From the NCBI RefSeq assembly GCF_034058155.1, contig NZ_CP139148.1, positions 992,001 through 1,056,000 on the forward strand: a DNA stretch of 64,000 nucleotides, read 5' to 3'. Both the position numbers and the translations under genes were made by a program. This document shows, piece after piece, positions 55,613 through 64,000 of the stretch (position 1 is its first letter; each line of letters opens with the position of its first letter). Source of the DNA: Flavobacterium sp. KACC 22761. GTDB taxonomy: Bacteria > Bacteroidota > Bacteroidia > Flavobacteriales > Flavobacteriaceae. The notes under the pieces are model-generated. The model saw nothing but the letters and a program-made list of their open reading frames with translations, ran no database searches and was not told the origin of the DNA.

Positions 55613-56206
55613 ATGCAAAGCGAAATTTTACAATCAGACATTATTTTAGAAAACGAAAAAGTTCTTCTCCTTCCTTTTGAAAACGAAAGAAACATTGAAC
55701 TAAAGCAAATAATTTATGACGATGAAATCTGGAAATATATGGGAATGTACGTTCGAAACGACCAAGATTTTGAAAATTACGTTCAACACACATTGAAACA
55801 AAAATCAGAAGGAATTTGTTATCCTTTCTTAATTATAGATAAAGCCACAAACAGAGTTGCTGGAAGTACACGCTACGGCTACTTAAATCATGCCAGCCAA
55901 AAATGCGAAATTGGCTGGACTTGGTACGGAAAAGATTTTCAAGGAACTGGTTTAAACAAAGCTTGCAAATTTGAGTTGCTGAATTTTGGTTTTGAAAAAA
56001 TTCAATTTAGAAGAATCCAATTCAGTGCCGATCTTGAAAATCTAAGATCACAAAGGGCTATTGAAAAACTGGGCGCTTTGAAAGAAGGTATTTTCAGAAA
56101 TAATTATGTTGATTCTGAAGGAAAAAGCAAAGACGATGTTTATTTCAGCGTGATTTTGCAGGAATGGGAAAATACTAAGCGAGATTATTTTGGGGAATTT
56201 CTTTAA
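55613..56206 (+). CDS. GNAT-family N-acetyltransferase (RimJ/RimL-like)
   Basis: 197 residues, one GNAT domain: PFLIIDKATNRVAGSTRYGYL (beta strand and motif), a CoA-binding segment in GWTWYGKDFQGTGLNKACKFEL, and RIQFSADLENLRSQRAIEKLG (a RimJ/RimL signature). N-terminal acetylation of a ribosomal protein or a small molecule is possible; the substrate is unknown. Just ahead of an AraC-type gene. Confidence 0.88.
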   Translation: MQSEILQSDIILENEKVLLLPFENERNIELKQIIYDDEIWKYMGMYVRNDQDFENYVQHTLKQKSEGICYPFLIIDKATNRVAGSTRYGYLNHASQKCEIGWTWYGKDFQGTGLNKACKFELLNFGFEKIQFRRIQFSADLENLRSQRAIEKLGALKEGIFRNNYVDSEGKSKDDVYFSVILQEWENTKRDYFGEFL

Positions 56207-56276
56207 ACAATGATATAGAAAACTGTAATTTAGCCTTCAATTTCAAAACGCTAATCCTTATTATAGGCAAACCAAA

Positions 56277-57071
56277 ATGAACCTTTACTCAGAACATTAC
56301 GTATCGCAAAAAACGGAAAGGTTCGTCAATAAAATTTGGTGTCTGGATAACAGCATCGGCGAAAGCCAGATTGAAAACAAACTTGTTTTGCCAAACGGCT
56401 GTTTCAATCTTGCAATAGTTTCTGGAAATGCCATTGAAGTTCATACCAGCAAACAGAAATATGAAATGAACGAAGGCATTTATTTTTGTTCGCAAATGAC
56501 CAATAAAGTTCTGGTCAATATGCAACCAAAAACGAAAGTTATTATCATTCAGCTTCATGCTTGGACGCTTTCGATGTTTCCAAAATATGATTTGAGCAAT
56601 TTTGCTGATTCAATTATTCAAATTGATGCAGGAGAATTGCCTTTTCAAATTCAAATTAATGCTGATATTGAAACTTTCTTAAGCAGTGTAAATTGTTATT
56701 TTGAAGAATTGAACAATTCAAATTTGAGTCAAAATACGATTGAAAAAATCTGTGAAATAATCCGAATTCAGGAAGAAGAAATTTCGGTTTCGGAAATTGC
56801 CAAAAGATTAAACTCTTCGCAACGTCTTCTTCAAATTAAATTCAAAACGGCAACGGGACTCACCATCAAAAATTATATTCAGATTTTGAAATTCAGAAAA
56901 TCTGTTGACCAAATGATTTCTGCCGATTTAGAAAAAATGAGTTTAACCGATATTGCGCTCTACAACAAATATTTCGATCAATCTCATTTTATACGAAAGT
57001 TTAAAGACGTAACAAAAGCAAGTCCGAAAACGTTCAATCCCAATTCGTATTTTCTTTCTCAAAAAAGATAA
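56277..57071 (+). CDS. AraC-family transcriptional regulator
   Basis: 264 residues. N-terminal sensor domain like that of the AraC protein at 24276 (VNKIWCLDNSIG, LVLPNGCFNLAI), and a C-terminal AraC domain (ISVSEIAKRLNSSQRLLQIK and MSLTDIALYNKYFDQSHFIR, about 165-245). Codirectional with a serine hydrolase gene 78 bases downstream, which it may control. Confidence 0.85.
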   Translation: MNLYSEHYVSQKTERFVNKIWCLDNSIGESQIENKLVLPNGCFNLAIVSGNAIEVHTSKQKYEMNEGIYFCSQMTNKVLVNMQPKTKVIIIQLHAWTLSMFPKYDLSNFADSIIQIDAGELPFQIQINADIETFLSSVNCYFEELNNSNLSQNTIEKICEIIRIQEEEISVSEIAKRLNSSQRLLQIKFKTATGLTIKNYIQILKFRKSVDQMISADLEKMSLTDIALYNKYFDQSHFIRKFKDVTKASPKTFNPNSYFLSQKR

Positions 57072-57149
57072 GATTTCGCTTTTGTACAATTTTCATAATT
57101 TTGATTGCAGTATTCTTGCAAAATCATTAATCATCAATCAATTATCAAA

Positions 57150-58226
57150 ATGAAAATCTTTTATTTTATTGCTTTCCAGTTAAAAATCATTCTACTAGGA
57201 ATTGCTTTATTCTGCAATCAAACGGTTTTTTCTCAAGAAGAAAAACACGATCTTTTTGACAATGACCAAGAAACTGAAAAATGGCTAAAGGAAAATAATG
57301 TTCCAACTTTAGGCATCGGAATTATTTCGGAAGGAAAACTGAAGCAAATTAGAGTTTTTGGAAATCTTAAAAGAGATTCTCCAGCACCTTATAATACCAT
57401 TTGGAATGTAGCTTCACTAACAAAACCAATCACCGCAATTACAACACTAAAATTAGTAAGCCAAGGAAAATGGGATTTGGATGAACCGTTGGACAAATAT
57501 TGGATTGATCCTGATATTGCAAATGACCCAAATCACAAATTATTGACTACACGAATTGTTTTAAGTCATCAAACTGGTTTACCAAACTGGCGGTATATGA
57601 ATAAATCCGGAAAACTGGATTTTAAATTCAAACCTGGAACTCAGTATCAATATTCTGGTGAGGGAATGGAATATTTGAGAAAAGCTTTGGAGAAAAAATT
57701 TGGCAAAACTTTAGATCAAATGGCCTCGGAATTAATTTTTCAACCACTAAAAATGAATGACACTCAATTTATCTGGAATGATAAAGTTGATGTTTCACGA
57801 TATGCTGTCAATTACGACAAAAACGGAAATGCTTACGAACCAGTAAAAAACAAAACCGCAAGTGCTGCCGATGATTTATTGACCACAATTCAGGATTATG
57901 GAACATTTTTATGTAGTGTCATAAATGGCGATGGTTTAAGCAAAAAGGTTTTCGAAGAAATGAATTCGCATCAGGTAACGACTAAAAAAGATAAATATTT
58001 TGGACTCGGTTTTGAAATCTATGATTTAGGAAACGAGAATTATGCTTTGTCACACGGTGGCGCTGATCAAGGCGTGCAAACGCTGTTTTTTCTGCTTCCA
58101 AAAACAAAACAAGGACTGGTTATTTTTACTAATGTCGATGATGGATATAAAGTTTACTTTAAGCTAATTGAGCATTTTTTAGGAGAAAATGGAAAAAAAT
58201 TGATTGAGATTGAAACCAAATCGTAA
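57150..58226 (+). CDS. Secreted serine hydrolase (beta-lactamase-like)
   Basis: 358 residues from ATG 57150; the longer frame from 57105 adds a non-signal prefix. A hydrophobic signal (about 8-27, LKIILLGIALFCN) ends near TVFSQ. The acyl-serine motif is SLTK at 89-92 and the second motif reads YSG in place of YxN. A HGG-like motif follows (LSHGGADQG). Class C beta-lactamase fold; esterase or peptidase activity is equally possible. Follows an AraC-type gene. Confidence 0.85.
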   Translation: MKIFYFIAFQLKIILLGIALFCNQTVFSQEEKHDLFDNDQETEKWLKENNVPTLGIGIISEGKLKQIRVFGNLKRDSPAPYNTIWNVASLTKPITAITTLKLVSQGKWDLDEPLDKYWIDPDIANDPNHKLLTTRIVLSHQTGLPNWRYMNKSGKLDFKFKPGTQYQYSGEGMEYLRKALEKKFGKTLDQMASELIFQPLKMNDTQFIWNDKVDVSRYAVNYDKNGNAYEPVKNKTASAADDLLTTIQDYGTFLCSVINGDGLSKKVFEEMNSHQVTTKKDKYFGLGFEIYDLGNENYALSHGGADQGVQTLFFLLPKTKQGLVIFTNVDDGYKVYFKLIEHFLGENGKKLIEIETKS

Positions 58227-58369
58227 ATCGATCGTCTAAACTTTAGAACGAATAAATTTATTTGGTATTTTTAAATCAAATTACTGAATATCTAAATGTT
58301 ACGACGTTTCAATCATCAATCAAAAAACAAATCATTTTATTAATCCTAAAACCATAATCAGCAATTATT

Positions 58370-59821
58370 ATGAAAAAGTCAATCAAATCAATGGCTCTTT
58401 GCACCGTCTTGTTTCTTCTGAGCATAACCACATTTGCACAAGACAAGGCCAAACAAATCGAACAACTTTTAAGCAAATACAGCGAATACGGACAATTCAA
58501 CGGATCGGCTTTAGTGGCTGAAAACGGAAAAGTAATCTTCAAAAAAGGTTTTGGTTCTGCTAATTTTGAATGGAATGTTCCAAATCAGCCCGATACGAAA
58601 TTTAGATTAGGATCAATTACGAAACAATTTACAGCGCTTTTGATTGTAAAATTAGCTGAAGAAGGAAAAATAAACTTAGATGTTCCGATCACAACTTATT
58701 TACCAGATTATCCAAAAGAAAACGGCGATAAAATAACGATTCATCACTTATTGACTCATACATCGGGAATTCCGAATTATACAAACGCGCCTAATTTCTT
58801 TAAAGACAAAGCCAAAAATCCTTATACACCTGCTGAGTTTGTAAAAACATTTTCGGCATTGCCACTTGAATTTACGCCGGGCGAAAAATTTAATTACAGC
58901 AATTCGGGTTACTTTTTATTGGGTTATATTATTGAAAAAATCACTGGCAAAACGTATGAGCAATATTTGCAGGAAACTATTTTTACCCCTTTAAAAATGG
59001 TTAATTCCGGCTACGACCACAGTGATTTGATCATCAAAAACAGAGCGGCTGGATATGAAAAAGATGGCAAAAAAATTGTCAATGCTGCGTATATCGACAT
59101 GAGTATTCCTTATGCGGCCGGATCTTTATACTCAACGGTTGAAGATTTGTATTTATGGGATCGAGCACTTTATACCAATAAATTGCTTTCAGAAAAATCA
59201 ATGGAATTATTATTCAAACCTTATATCAAAGCTTGGGACGGTTCGTACGGATACGGCTGGGGCGTTGAGGAAGTTTCTGTTGGCAACAAAGGAAAAGTAA
59301 AAATTACAGAACACGGTGGCGGCATAAACGGATTCAATACTATCATTTCCAGAATTCCTGCTGATAAAAATCTAGTTGTTTTGTTAAACAATACTGGCGG
59401 AACCGTTTTAGGCGAAATGAATAATTCGATTAGAGCTATTTTGTACAAACAACCTTTTGATCAGCCAAAAAAATCACTAGCGCTTGATTTGTTAGATGCT
59501 TATGCACAAAAAGGAGTTTCAGGCGGGAATGAAACCTACAAAAAATTAAAAAATGATCCAACATATGCCATAAAAGAAGGCGACATGAATAGAGTTGGAT
59601 ATCAATTATTGCAAACTGGAAAGAAAAAAGAAGCGATCGAAGTTTTCAAGATAAACGTCGAAGCTTTTCCAAAATCAGGAAATACGTATGACAGTCTTGG
59701 CGAAGCTTATTTAGCCGACGGCGATAAAAAATTGGCAATTGAAAATTACTCAAAATCGGTTGAGCTTGATCCAACGAATGAAAACGGAAAAAAAGTATTA
59801 GCTGAACTTTCGAAAAAATAA
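58370..59821 (+). CDS. Secreted serine hydrolase with C-terminal TPR
   Basis: 483 residues. Signal peptide (cleavage after TTFA, residue 23). Catalytic domain 30-380: SITK at 82-85, YSN motif in KFNYSNSGYFLLGYI and HGG in TEHGGGINGF. The C-terminal part (about 390-480) is a TPR-like repeat (KKKEAIEVFKINVEAFPKSG and KKLAIENYSKSVELDPTNEN). Likely periplasmic hydrolase or peptidase. Followed by a terminator. It is a paralogue of the preceding hydrolase only in the catalytic domain. Confidence 0.88.
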   Translation: MKKSIKSMALCTVLFLLSITTFAQDKAKQIEQLLSKYSEYGQFNGSALVAENGKVIFKKGFGSANFEWNVPNQPDTKFRLGSITKQFTALLIVKLAEEGKINLDVPITTYLPDYPKENGDKITIHHLLTHTSGIPNYTNAPNFFKDKAKNPYTPAEFVKTFSALPLEFTPGEKFNYSNSGYFLLGYIIEKITGKTYEQYLQETIFTPLKMVNSGYDHSDLIIKNRAAGYEKDGKKIVNAAYIDMSIPYAAGSLYSTVEDLYLWDRALYTNKLLSEKSMELLFKPYIKAWDGSYGYGWGVEEVSVGNKGKVKITEHGGGINGFNTIISRIPADKNLVVLLNNTGGTVLGEMNNSIRAILYKQPFDQPKKSLALDLLDAYAQKGVSGGNETYKKLKNDPTYAIKEGDMNRVGYQLLQTGKKKEAIEVFKINVEAFPKSGNTYDSLGEAYLADGDKKLAIENYSKSVELDPTNENGKKVLAELSKK

Positions 59822-59840
59822 GCTAAATCATAAATTCTTA

Positions 59841-59887
59841 AAAACTCCGATAAGGCAACTTCAAAACTGCTTTCTCGGAGTTTTTTT
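59841..59887 (+). terminator. Rho-independent terminator
   Basis: AAAACTCCGA pairs with TCGGAGTTTT around a 24-base loop and ends in a T-run, after the TPR-hydrolase gene. Confidence 0.65.
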
Positions 59888-59969
59888 GTTATAACTTGTA
59901 ACATTCAAACAGGATGATTTATCATAAAAAATACTATTTTAGCCGTTCCCAAAAACAACTAAATAACCT

Positions 59970-60419
59970 ATGAAAAATCTAAAAAAGTACAGTTTACTGA
60001 CTGCATTGTTATGTTTGTTTATTTCTTCAAAATGCTTAGCGCAAAACAATCCGACACCTCCGGCAATGCCTACGCAACAAAATAAAATCATTGTCGATAA
60101 AATTGTTGAAGCCGCGCACTATAAAACGTATGTGATTGATTTTTGCTTAACCAAAATTAATGAGGCTTCCGCCAAAGAAGGCTGGAACGAGCAAAAAGCA
60201 ATGGAAATTACCCAAAGCATCAATTACAAAAATTTTAGAGACGCGATTTATAATTCTTTTGCTTTTTATGACGAAGTTGAACTAGAAACACTTTTAAAAG
60301 CCTACGAAAAAGATCCTGCTTATCAAACCAAAAATGTAATGCTTGCAAATAAAGCGCTTGCCAACAATTTGAACATTTTTGCAAATGATATTGTTTTAGG
60401 GAAGTATATTTCTAAGTAA
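59970..60419 (+). CDS. Small secreted protein of unknown function
   Basis: 149 residues with a signal peptide (MKNLKKYSLLTALLCLFISSKCLA|Q), then a proline-rich stretch (NNPTPPAMPTQQ) and an all-helical mature domain (about 40-145) with Cys59 and no metal motif. I do not recognise the family. It stands alone and its 3' end carries a hairpin at 60463-60504. Confidence 0.65.
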   Translation: MKNLKKYSLLTALLCLFISSKCLAQNNPTPPAMPTQQNKIIVDKIVEAAHYKTYVIDFCLTKINEASAKEGWNEQKAMEITQSINYKNFRDAIYNSFAFYDEVELETLLKAYEKDPAYQTKNVMLANKALANNLNIFANDIVLGKYISK

Positions 60420-60462
60420 AGATGCTAAGATTCTAAGTAAAGGCTCAAAGTGACAAAGTAAC

Positions 60463-60504
60463 AAAGGTTCAAAGGTTTAAAAAAATAAAACTTTTGAACC
60501 TTTT
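60463..60504. terminator. Bidirectional hairpin terminator
   Basis: AAAGGTTCAAAGGTTT / AAACTTTTGAACCTTT stem (one G:T pair) with a 9-base loop between the convergent small secreted protein gene and penicillin acylase gene. Confidence 0.7.
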
Positions 60505-60525
60505 GCTATAACTTGAAACATGAAA

Positions 60526-62913
60526 CTAATTTTTCGGTTTCAAAACCAATTTCGTTGACGTTTTTATAATCTCTTCTTTATTCAATTTCATTTTTCTGAA
60601 TTTGCCTTCATTATACATTTCGGCTTGATCGTGATAATGTTTGCTGAAAGGATTTCCGGATTGTCCAGTTGGCAAAATGCTCCAGCTGTTTTCAATGTCT
60701 GAGAAATCGACAATTCTTCTTGTTGAAGGTCCGCCTTTTACGTAATATTTGCCTTCTTCGTTAAAACCAAAAAACAAGTTATTAATCACTTCATTTGATC
60801 CTGGCGATTCAAAAGGTCCTACATTAAATAATTTGCGAAGCGCGGCAATTTTACCAAGCGGATGTTCGTGTTCTACAGTATGGACTTTACCCCAATTCCA
60901 ATCGGAAATTGTGGTTCCTAATTGTTTTTGAAGTGCCGAAATCGCGTCATGAAATGATTTCGAAATAATATCTTTTCTCGTTTCTTTTACGTTTTTGGTC
61001 TTGATATTATCCCACCAAACCGAATTTTCATTATCCACTTGTCTGGCAATAACTTGTTTGCCAATATGAGTTCCCAAAAACAAATCGAAATTGTCTTTCC
61101 CCATTTCGTCCTCAAAAGTATTTTTCAGATACAGATAAATCCATTTGTTGTAAATCGTTGGTGCAACATCTTCAAGATTTGTGGTTCCTTTCCAAGATTT
61201 TAAAACTTCGATTGCTTGTTTTTCTTCCGCAGAAAGCGTTTTGTTGTCTAAACTCGAAATCAATTTTTGAGCAGTTTCTGGCGCAATTAGCGACGTATTG
61301 TCATAAATCATTTTGCTGATAGTCTCCTTATCCCAATCTGATTTTGCATTCATCAAACTCGAAATTCTTTTTGCTCGATCTTCTGGCAAATAATAACCTG
61401 GATACAAATAACCGTCAATCGCTTCGGGTTGATTATTTGCCGAATAAACATAACCCCATTCTGGATTTTCAGCCGATGGATTTTTAGAAAAATCTAGGTA
61501 TTCTTTGATATCATCTTTTCCGCTAGCACCATCCAAAATCAAAAAGGTATTTACGCCTTTGTCGTGTTTATACAATTTTCCTGTTGCCCACCACGCTACA
61601 TTTCCTTTGGCATCGCCGTACATAACATTCAATCCTGGCGCGGCAACCAATTGAACTGCTTTTCTAAAATCGTCTTTACTTTTTGCATGCGAAAGTCCGT
61701 AAACCGCATCCAAAATCTGAATTGGTTCACGAGTGAAAGTCCACGACATTGCAATTGGATTTTTCTTGCCCAAACGATCCAAAACATCATTCATTACTGG
61801 TCCGTGACGCGTTGACTTAACCGTCAGCACAACATCTGAAGTATCTTTAACTTTTATGGTTTTCGTTCTTACTTCGTAATTTGCAAAACCAGTCGGCGTT
61901 TGATATTGATTGGCATTGTTTGGATTATTTTTTTCTTGATAAAAATCAACATCGTCATTTTCAAACATCGTCAAACCATAAGCATAATCGCGATTATGTG
62001 CCAATAAAGGAAACGGAGTTCCTGCCAAATAACAGCCATACAATTCGTGTTTTGGCACAATAATATGCGCTTCATACCAAGTTCCCGGTTGCGAAAATCC
62101 AATATGTGGATCATTGGCAAAAATCACTTTACCGCTTTTGGTTTTATGTGGCCCAGCAACCCAACTGTTACTTCCGATAAATGGTGGAATTGGCGATTTA
62201 TCCAACAAAGCTGCAACCGATTTTGAGATTTCTGTGTATTCCTCAACATCTTTTTTTGAACTTTTAAGCTGTGTTGTATTAAATTCTCCGTTTATTCCTA
62301 AATCTTTCAAATATGCTACTCCATATTTATTGCGTATTTCTGTCAACAATGGATCTGTTTTTTGAGCCATTGCAAAACTGAAAGACATATATCCGAAGAT
62401 ATTGTAAACGTCCTTGATCGTAAATTTTTGTTTTTTTACACCTACCAAAGTAAACTCGATTGGCGTTGTGCCTTCATCCAGATATTGATTGATTCCGTCT
62501 AGATAAGCCTGAGTCAATTTATAGCTTTCACTGTTTTTGTCCAATTTAGCAATGGCTTTCGTCGAAGCTTCTTCAATGCCAATTCCAGAGAAAAATTTAT
62601 CGTTTTTCAGCGCCACCGATCCGAAAATTTCAGACAAACGTCCTGGCGCAATTCTGCGAAGCAATTCCATTTGCCACAATCTTTCTTGTGCATGAACATA
62701 ACCCAAAGCTGTCATCGCATCTTTTTCAGAATCGGCATAAATGTGAGGTACTCCAAAATCATCAAAATATACGGTCGTTTCCTTCTGAAGATTTTTCAAT
62801 TCTAATTCACCTTCATATTTCGGTTTCAAATGGAAAATATAGGCGCACAAACCAATTCCCAAAACTACAATCAAGAGTACTAAAACCAGCAAAAATTTTT
62901 TAAATATTCTCAT
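60526..62913 (-). CDS. Penicillin acylase-family (Ntn-hydrolase) protein
   Basis: 795 residues from ATG 62913 (the frame extends upstream as MPIW..., less likely). A membrane anchor or signal (about 8-27) precedes an alpha subunit, an autoprocessing site and a beta subunit: FIGSNSWVAGP gives Ser248 as N-terminal nucleophile after cleavage at Gly247. The motif DPHIGFSQPGTWYEAHI follows. Such enzymes act on N-acyl compounds (penicillins, acyl-homoserine lactones, other amides); the natural substrate is unknown. Confidence 0.9.
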   Translation of the reverse strand: MRIFKKFLLVLVLLIVVLGIGLCAYIFHLKPKYEGELELKNLQKETTVYFDDFGVPHIYADSEKDAMTALGYVHAQERLWQMELLRRIAPGRLSEIFGSVALKNDKFFSGIGIEEASTKAIAKLDKNSESYKLTQAYLDGINQYLDEGTTPIEFTLVGVKKQKFTIKDVYNIFGYMSFSFAMAQKTDPLLTEIRNKYGVAYLKDLGINGEFNTTQLKSSKKDVEEYTEISKSVAALLDKSPIPPFIGSNSWVAGPHKTKSGKVIFANDPHIGFSQPGTWYEAHIIVPKHELYGCYLAGTPFPLLAHNRDYAYGLTMFENDDVDFYQEKNNPNNANQYQTPTGFANYEVRTKTIKVKDTSDVVLTVKSTRHGPVMNDVLDRLGKKNPIAMSWTFTREPIQILDAVYGLSHAKSKDDFRKAVQLVAAPGLNVMYGDAKGNVAWWATGKLYKHDKGVNTFLILDGASGKDDIKEYLDFSKNPSAENPEWGYVYSANNQPEAIDGYLYPGYYLPEDRAKRISSLMNAKSDWDKETISKMIYDNTSLIAPETAQKLISSLDNKTLSAEEKQAIEVLKSWKGTTNLEDVAPTIYNKWIYLYLKNTFEDEMGKDNFDLFLGTHIGKQVIARQVDNENSVWWDNIKTKNVKETRKDIISKSFHDAISALQKQLGTTISDWNWGKVHTVEHEHPLGKIAALRKLFNVGPFESPGSNEVINNLFFGFNEEGKYYVKGGPSTRRIVDFSDIENSWSILPTGQSGNPFSKHYHDQAEMYNEGKFRKMKLNKEEIIKTSTKLVLKPKN

Positions 62914-63031
62914 ATTTTCGAAAAAAGTATAAATAATAAAGTCTTTAAAATGATGTAACCAAATTGGCAAATAATGTAAATATTCTTCTTTTTTAAAGTC
63001 TAAATTTATGTATTTAAAATTAATACTGTAA

Positions 63032-64000
63032 ATGTCAATCTATAAAAAAATAGCAATTGGGATAATTTCGCTTTTCCTCATCTTAATTTCAGTCAATCTT
63101 GGCTTGAATTATTGGATAAAAAAACAGCTTCCCATTATTGTTCATGAAAAAAACAAAACAGTTTATAATATTAATTACGAAAAAATTGAAGTTTCACTTT
63201 TCTCCAGAAACATCTACGCGCAGACGCTATTGGTGAGTCCGAAAAACCAGCCTAAAGACAGCAAAAATGGACTTTTTTCTAAAATAGAGTCCATAACGAT
63301 TAAACATTTCAATATTTGGGATTTGGCTTTTCACGATATTATTCAGGCAGAAAGTATTATCATAAACAGACCTCGTGTGATTTTATATAAAAAAGGCGAA
63401 AAACTTTTGAATAACAGCAAAAGTATCAAAACCGAAATTGTAGAACCTTTCAGAAAAATAATCGCCGTTTCGAATATTTACTTAAATGACGGAACTATCG
63501 ATGTGGTTTCTTTAGATACCGAAAAACCCATTCTCAGCATCAAAAAAGTTATTCTTAAATTAGAAGGAATTCTGCTGACCGATGCCACTTTAAAAGAAAA
63601 GATCCCACTACATTATAAAAGTTATAAATTGGTAATTGATAGTTTGTTTTACAGACCAAGTGTTTTTTATCATATCAATATTGGCAAAATAAGCACCGAA
63701 AAGAATTTCTTGAAAATCAATAATTTCTCCAATATTCCGCAATTTAATCGACGAGATTTTGTTAAGCGTTTAGAAAAGGAAAAAGATATTTATACTTTAA
63801 AAGTCGATTCGGCCGAAATCAATAAAATGGATTGGGGATTTAAAAATGATCAATTTTATTTCAAAGCAAATTCGGTTGTCATGAATCATTTTAATGCAAA
63901 TATTTATCGCAGTAAAATGCCAAAAGACGATTTGAGCAAAAAATATTTGTACAATCATCTGTTACGCAACATCAAATTTCCACTTCAGATTGATACTTTG
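63032..64000 (+). CDS. AsmA/DUF748-like membrane-anchored protein (N-terminal part)
   Basis: An ATG at 63032 opens a frame that runs off the right edge (323 codons without a stop). MSIYKKIAIGIISLFLILIS is a single N-terminal helix, followed by periplasmic beta-rich sequence (e.g. YEKIEVSLFSRNIYAQTLLV, EIVEPFRKIIAVSNIYLNDG), the pattern of AsmA-like/DUF748 lipid-transport proteins. The assignment is by pattern only. It is divergent from the penicillin acylase. Confidence 0.6.
   Translation, partial: MSIYKKIAIGIISLFLILISVNLGLNYWIKKQLPIIVHEKNKTVYNINYEKIEVSLFSRNIYAQTLLVSPKNQPKDSKNGLFSKIESITIKHFNIWDLAFHDIIQAESIIINRPRVILYKKGEKLLNNSKSIKTEIVEPFRKIIAVSNIYLNDGTIDVVSLDTEKPILSIKKVILKLEGILLTDATLKEKIPLHYKSYKLVIDSLFYRPSVFYHINIGKISTEKNFLKINNFSNIPQFNRRDFVKRLEKEKDIYTLKVDSAEINKMDWGFKNDQFYFKANSVVMNHFNANIYRSKMPKDDLSKKYLYNHLLRNIKFPLQIDTL

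Overview
The window looks like a piece of a Flavobacterium chromosome (Bacteroidota, Flavobacteriia). The evidence is low GC, no obvious Shine-Dalgarno sites, promoters of the Bacteroidota form TTG-N19-20-TAnnTTTG, and typical gene content: ExbB/ExbD/TonB clusters, a YfiT-type bacillithiol transferase, kynurenine 3-monooxygenase, and an rRNA operon ordered 16S-Ile-Ala-23S-5S. No phage, insertion sequence or CRISPR array was seen.

Layout. 0-9 kb: start of a lipoprotein gene (left edge), acyl-CoA dehydrogenase, chalcone-isomerase-like protein, Glu/Leu/Phe/Val dehydrogenase, a TonB/ExbB/ExbD set, folC, and an internally duplicated secreted protein. 9-14.6 kb: tRNA-Val and tRNA-Tyr, three unknown proteins, a secreted serine hydrolase, a zinc-ribbon/flavin monooxygenase fusion and a VOC protein. 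14.8-22.6 kb: an RND efflux system (adaptor, pump, outer-membrane factor), a Crp/Fnr regulator and a SugE/Gdx-type SMR exporter. 22.7-28.3 kb (minus strand): a Tet(X)-like flavin monooxygenase behind an AraC regulator and endonuclease V, then a histidine kinase and NtrC-type response regulator. 28.5-34.1 kb: a divergent MacB/FtsX-type ABC exporter with two tandem permeases. 34-42 kb: an LpxA homologue, a Crp/Fnr regulator, tRNA-Leu, tRNA-Phe and the rRNA operon, with three tandem promoters upstream and a conserved-looking RNA-like element. 42-46 kb: LolC/E-type permease, YkgJ protein, methyltransferase, YfiT/DinB protein, QueE. 46-52 kb: an ExbB-ExbD-ExbD-TonB operon that ends with a PstS-like lipoprotein and a TPR protein. 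52-64 kb: HerA-like ATPase, kynurenine monooxygenase, GNAT, AraC regulator, two serine hydrolases, penicillin acylase, and the start of an AsmA-like gene (right edge).

How the genes work together. Two separate proton-motive-force energisation systems (4.0-6.6 kb and 48.9-52.0 kb) probably power TonB-dependent outer-membrane receptors encoded elsewhere. The 14.8-34 kb block is rich in export and detoxification functions: RND pump, SMR exporter, Tet(X)-like enzyme and ABC exporter with its own two-component system.

The most interesting non-coding signals are: (1) three tandem, diverged copies of an rRNA promoter unit; (2) an RNA-like element with nested and possibly pseudoknotted pairing next to them; (3) three intergenic elements built as nested inverted repeats with unrelated sequences; (4) a TTGTATCG/CGATACAA inverted repeat shared by the leaders of the Tet(X)-like gene and a serine-hydrolase gene; (5) a perfect TGTCCA-N4-TGGACA repeat upstream of the response regulator. 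No clearly new multi-gene system was found.
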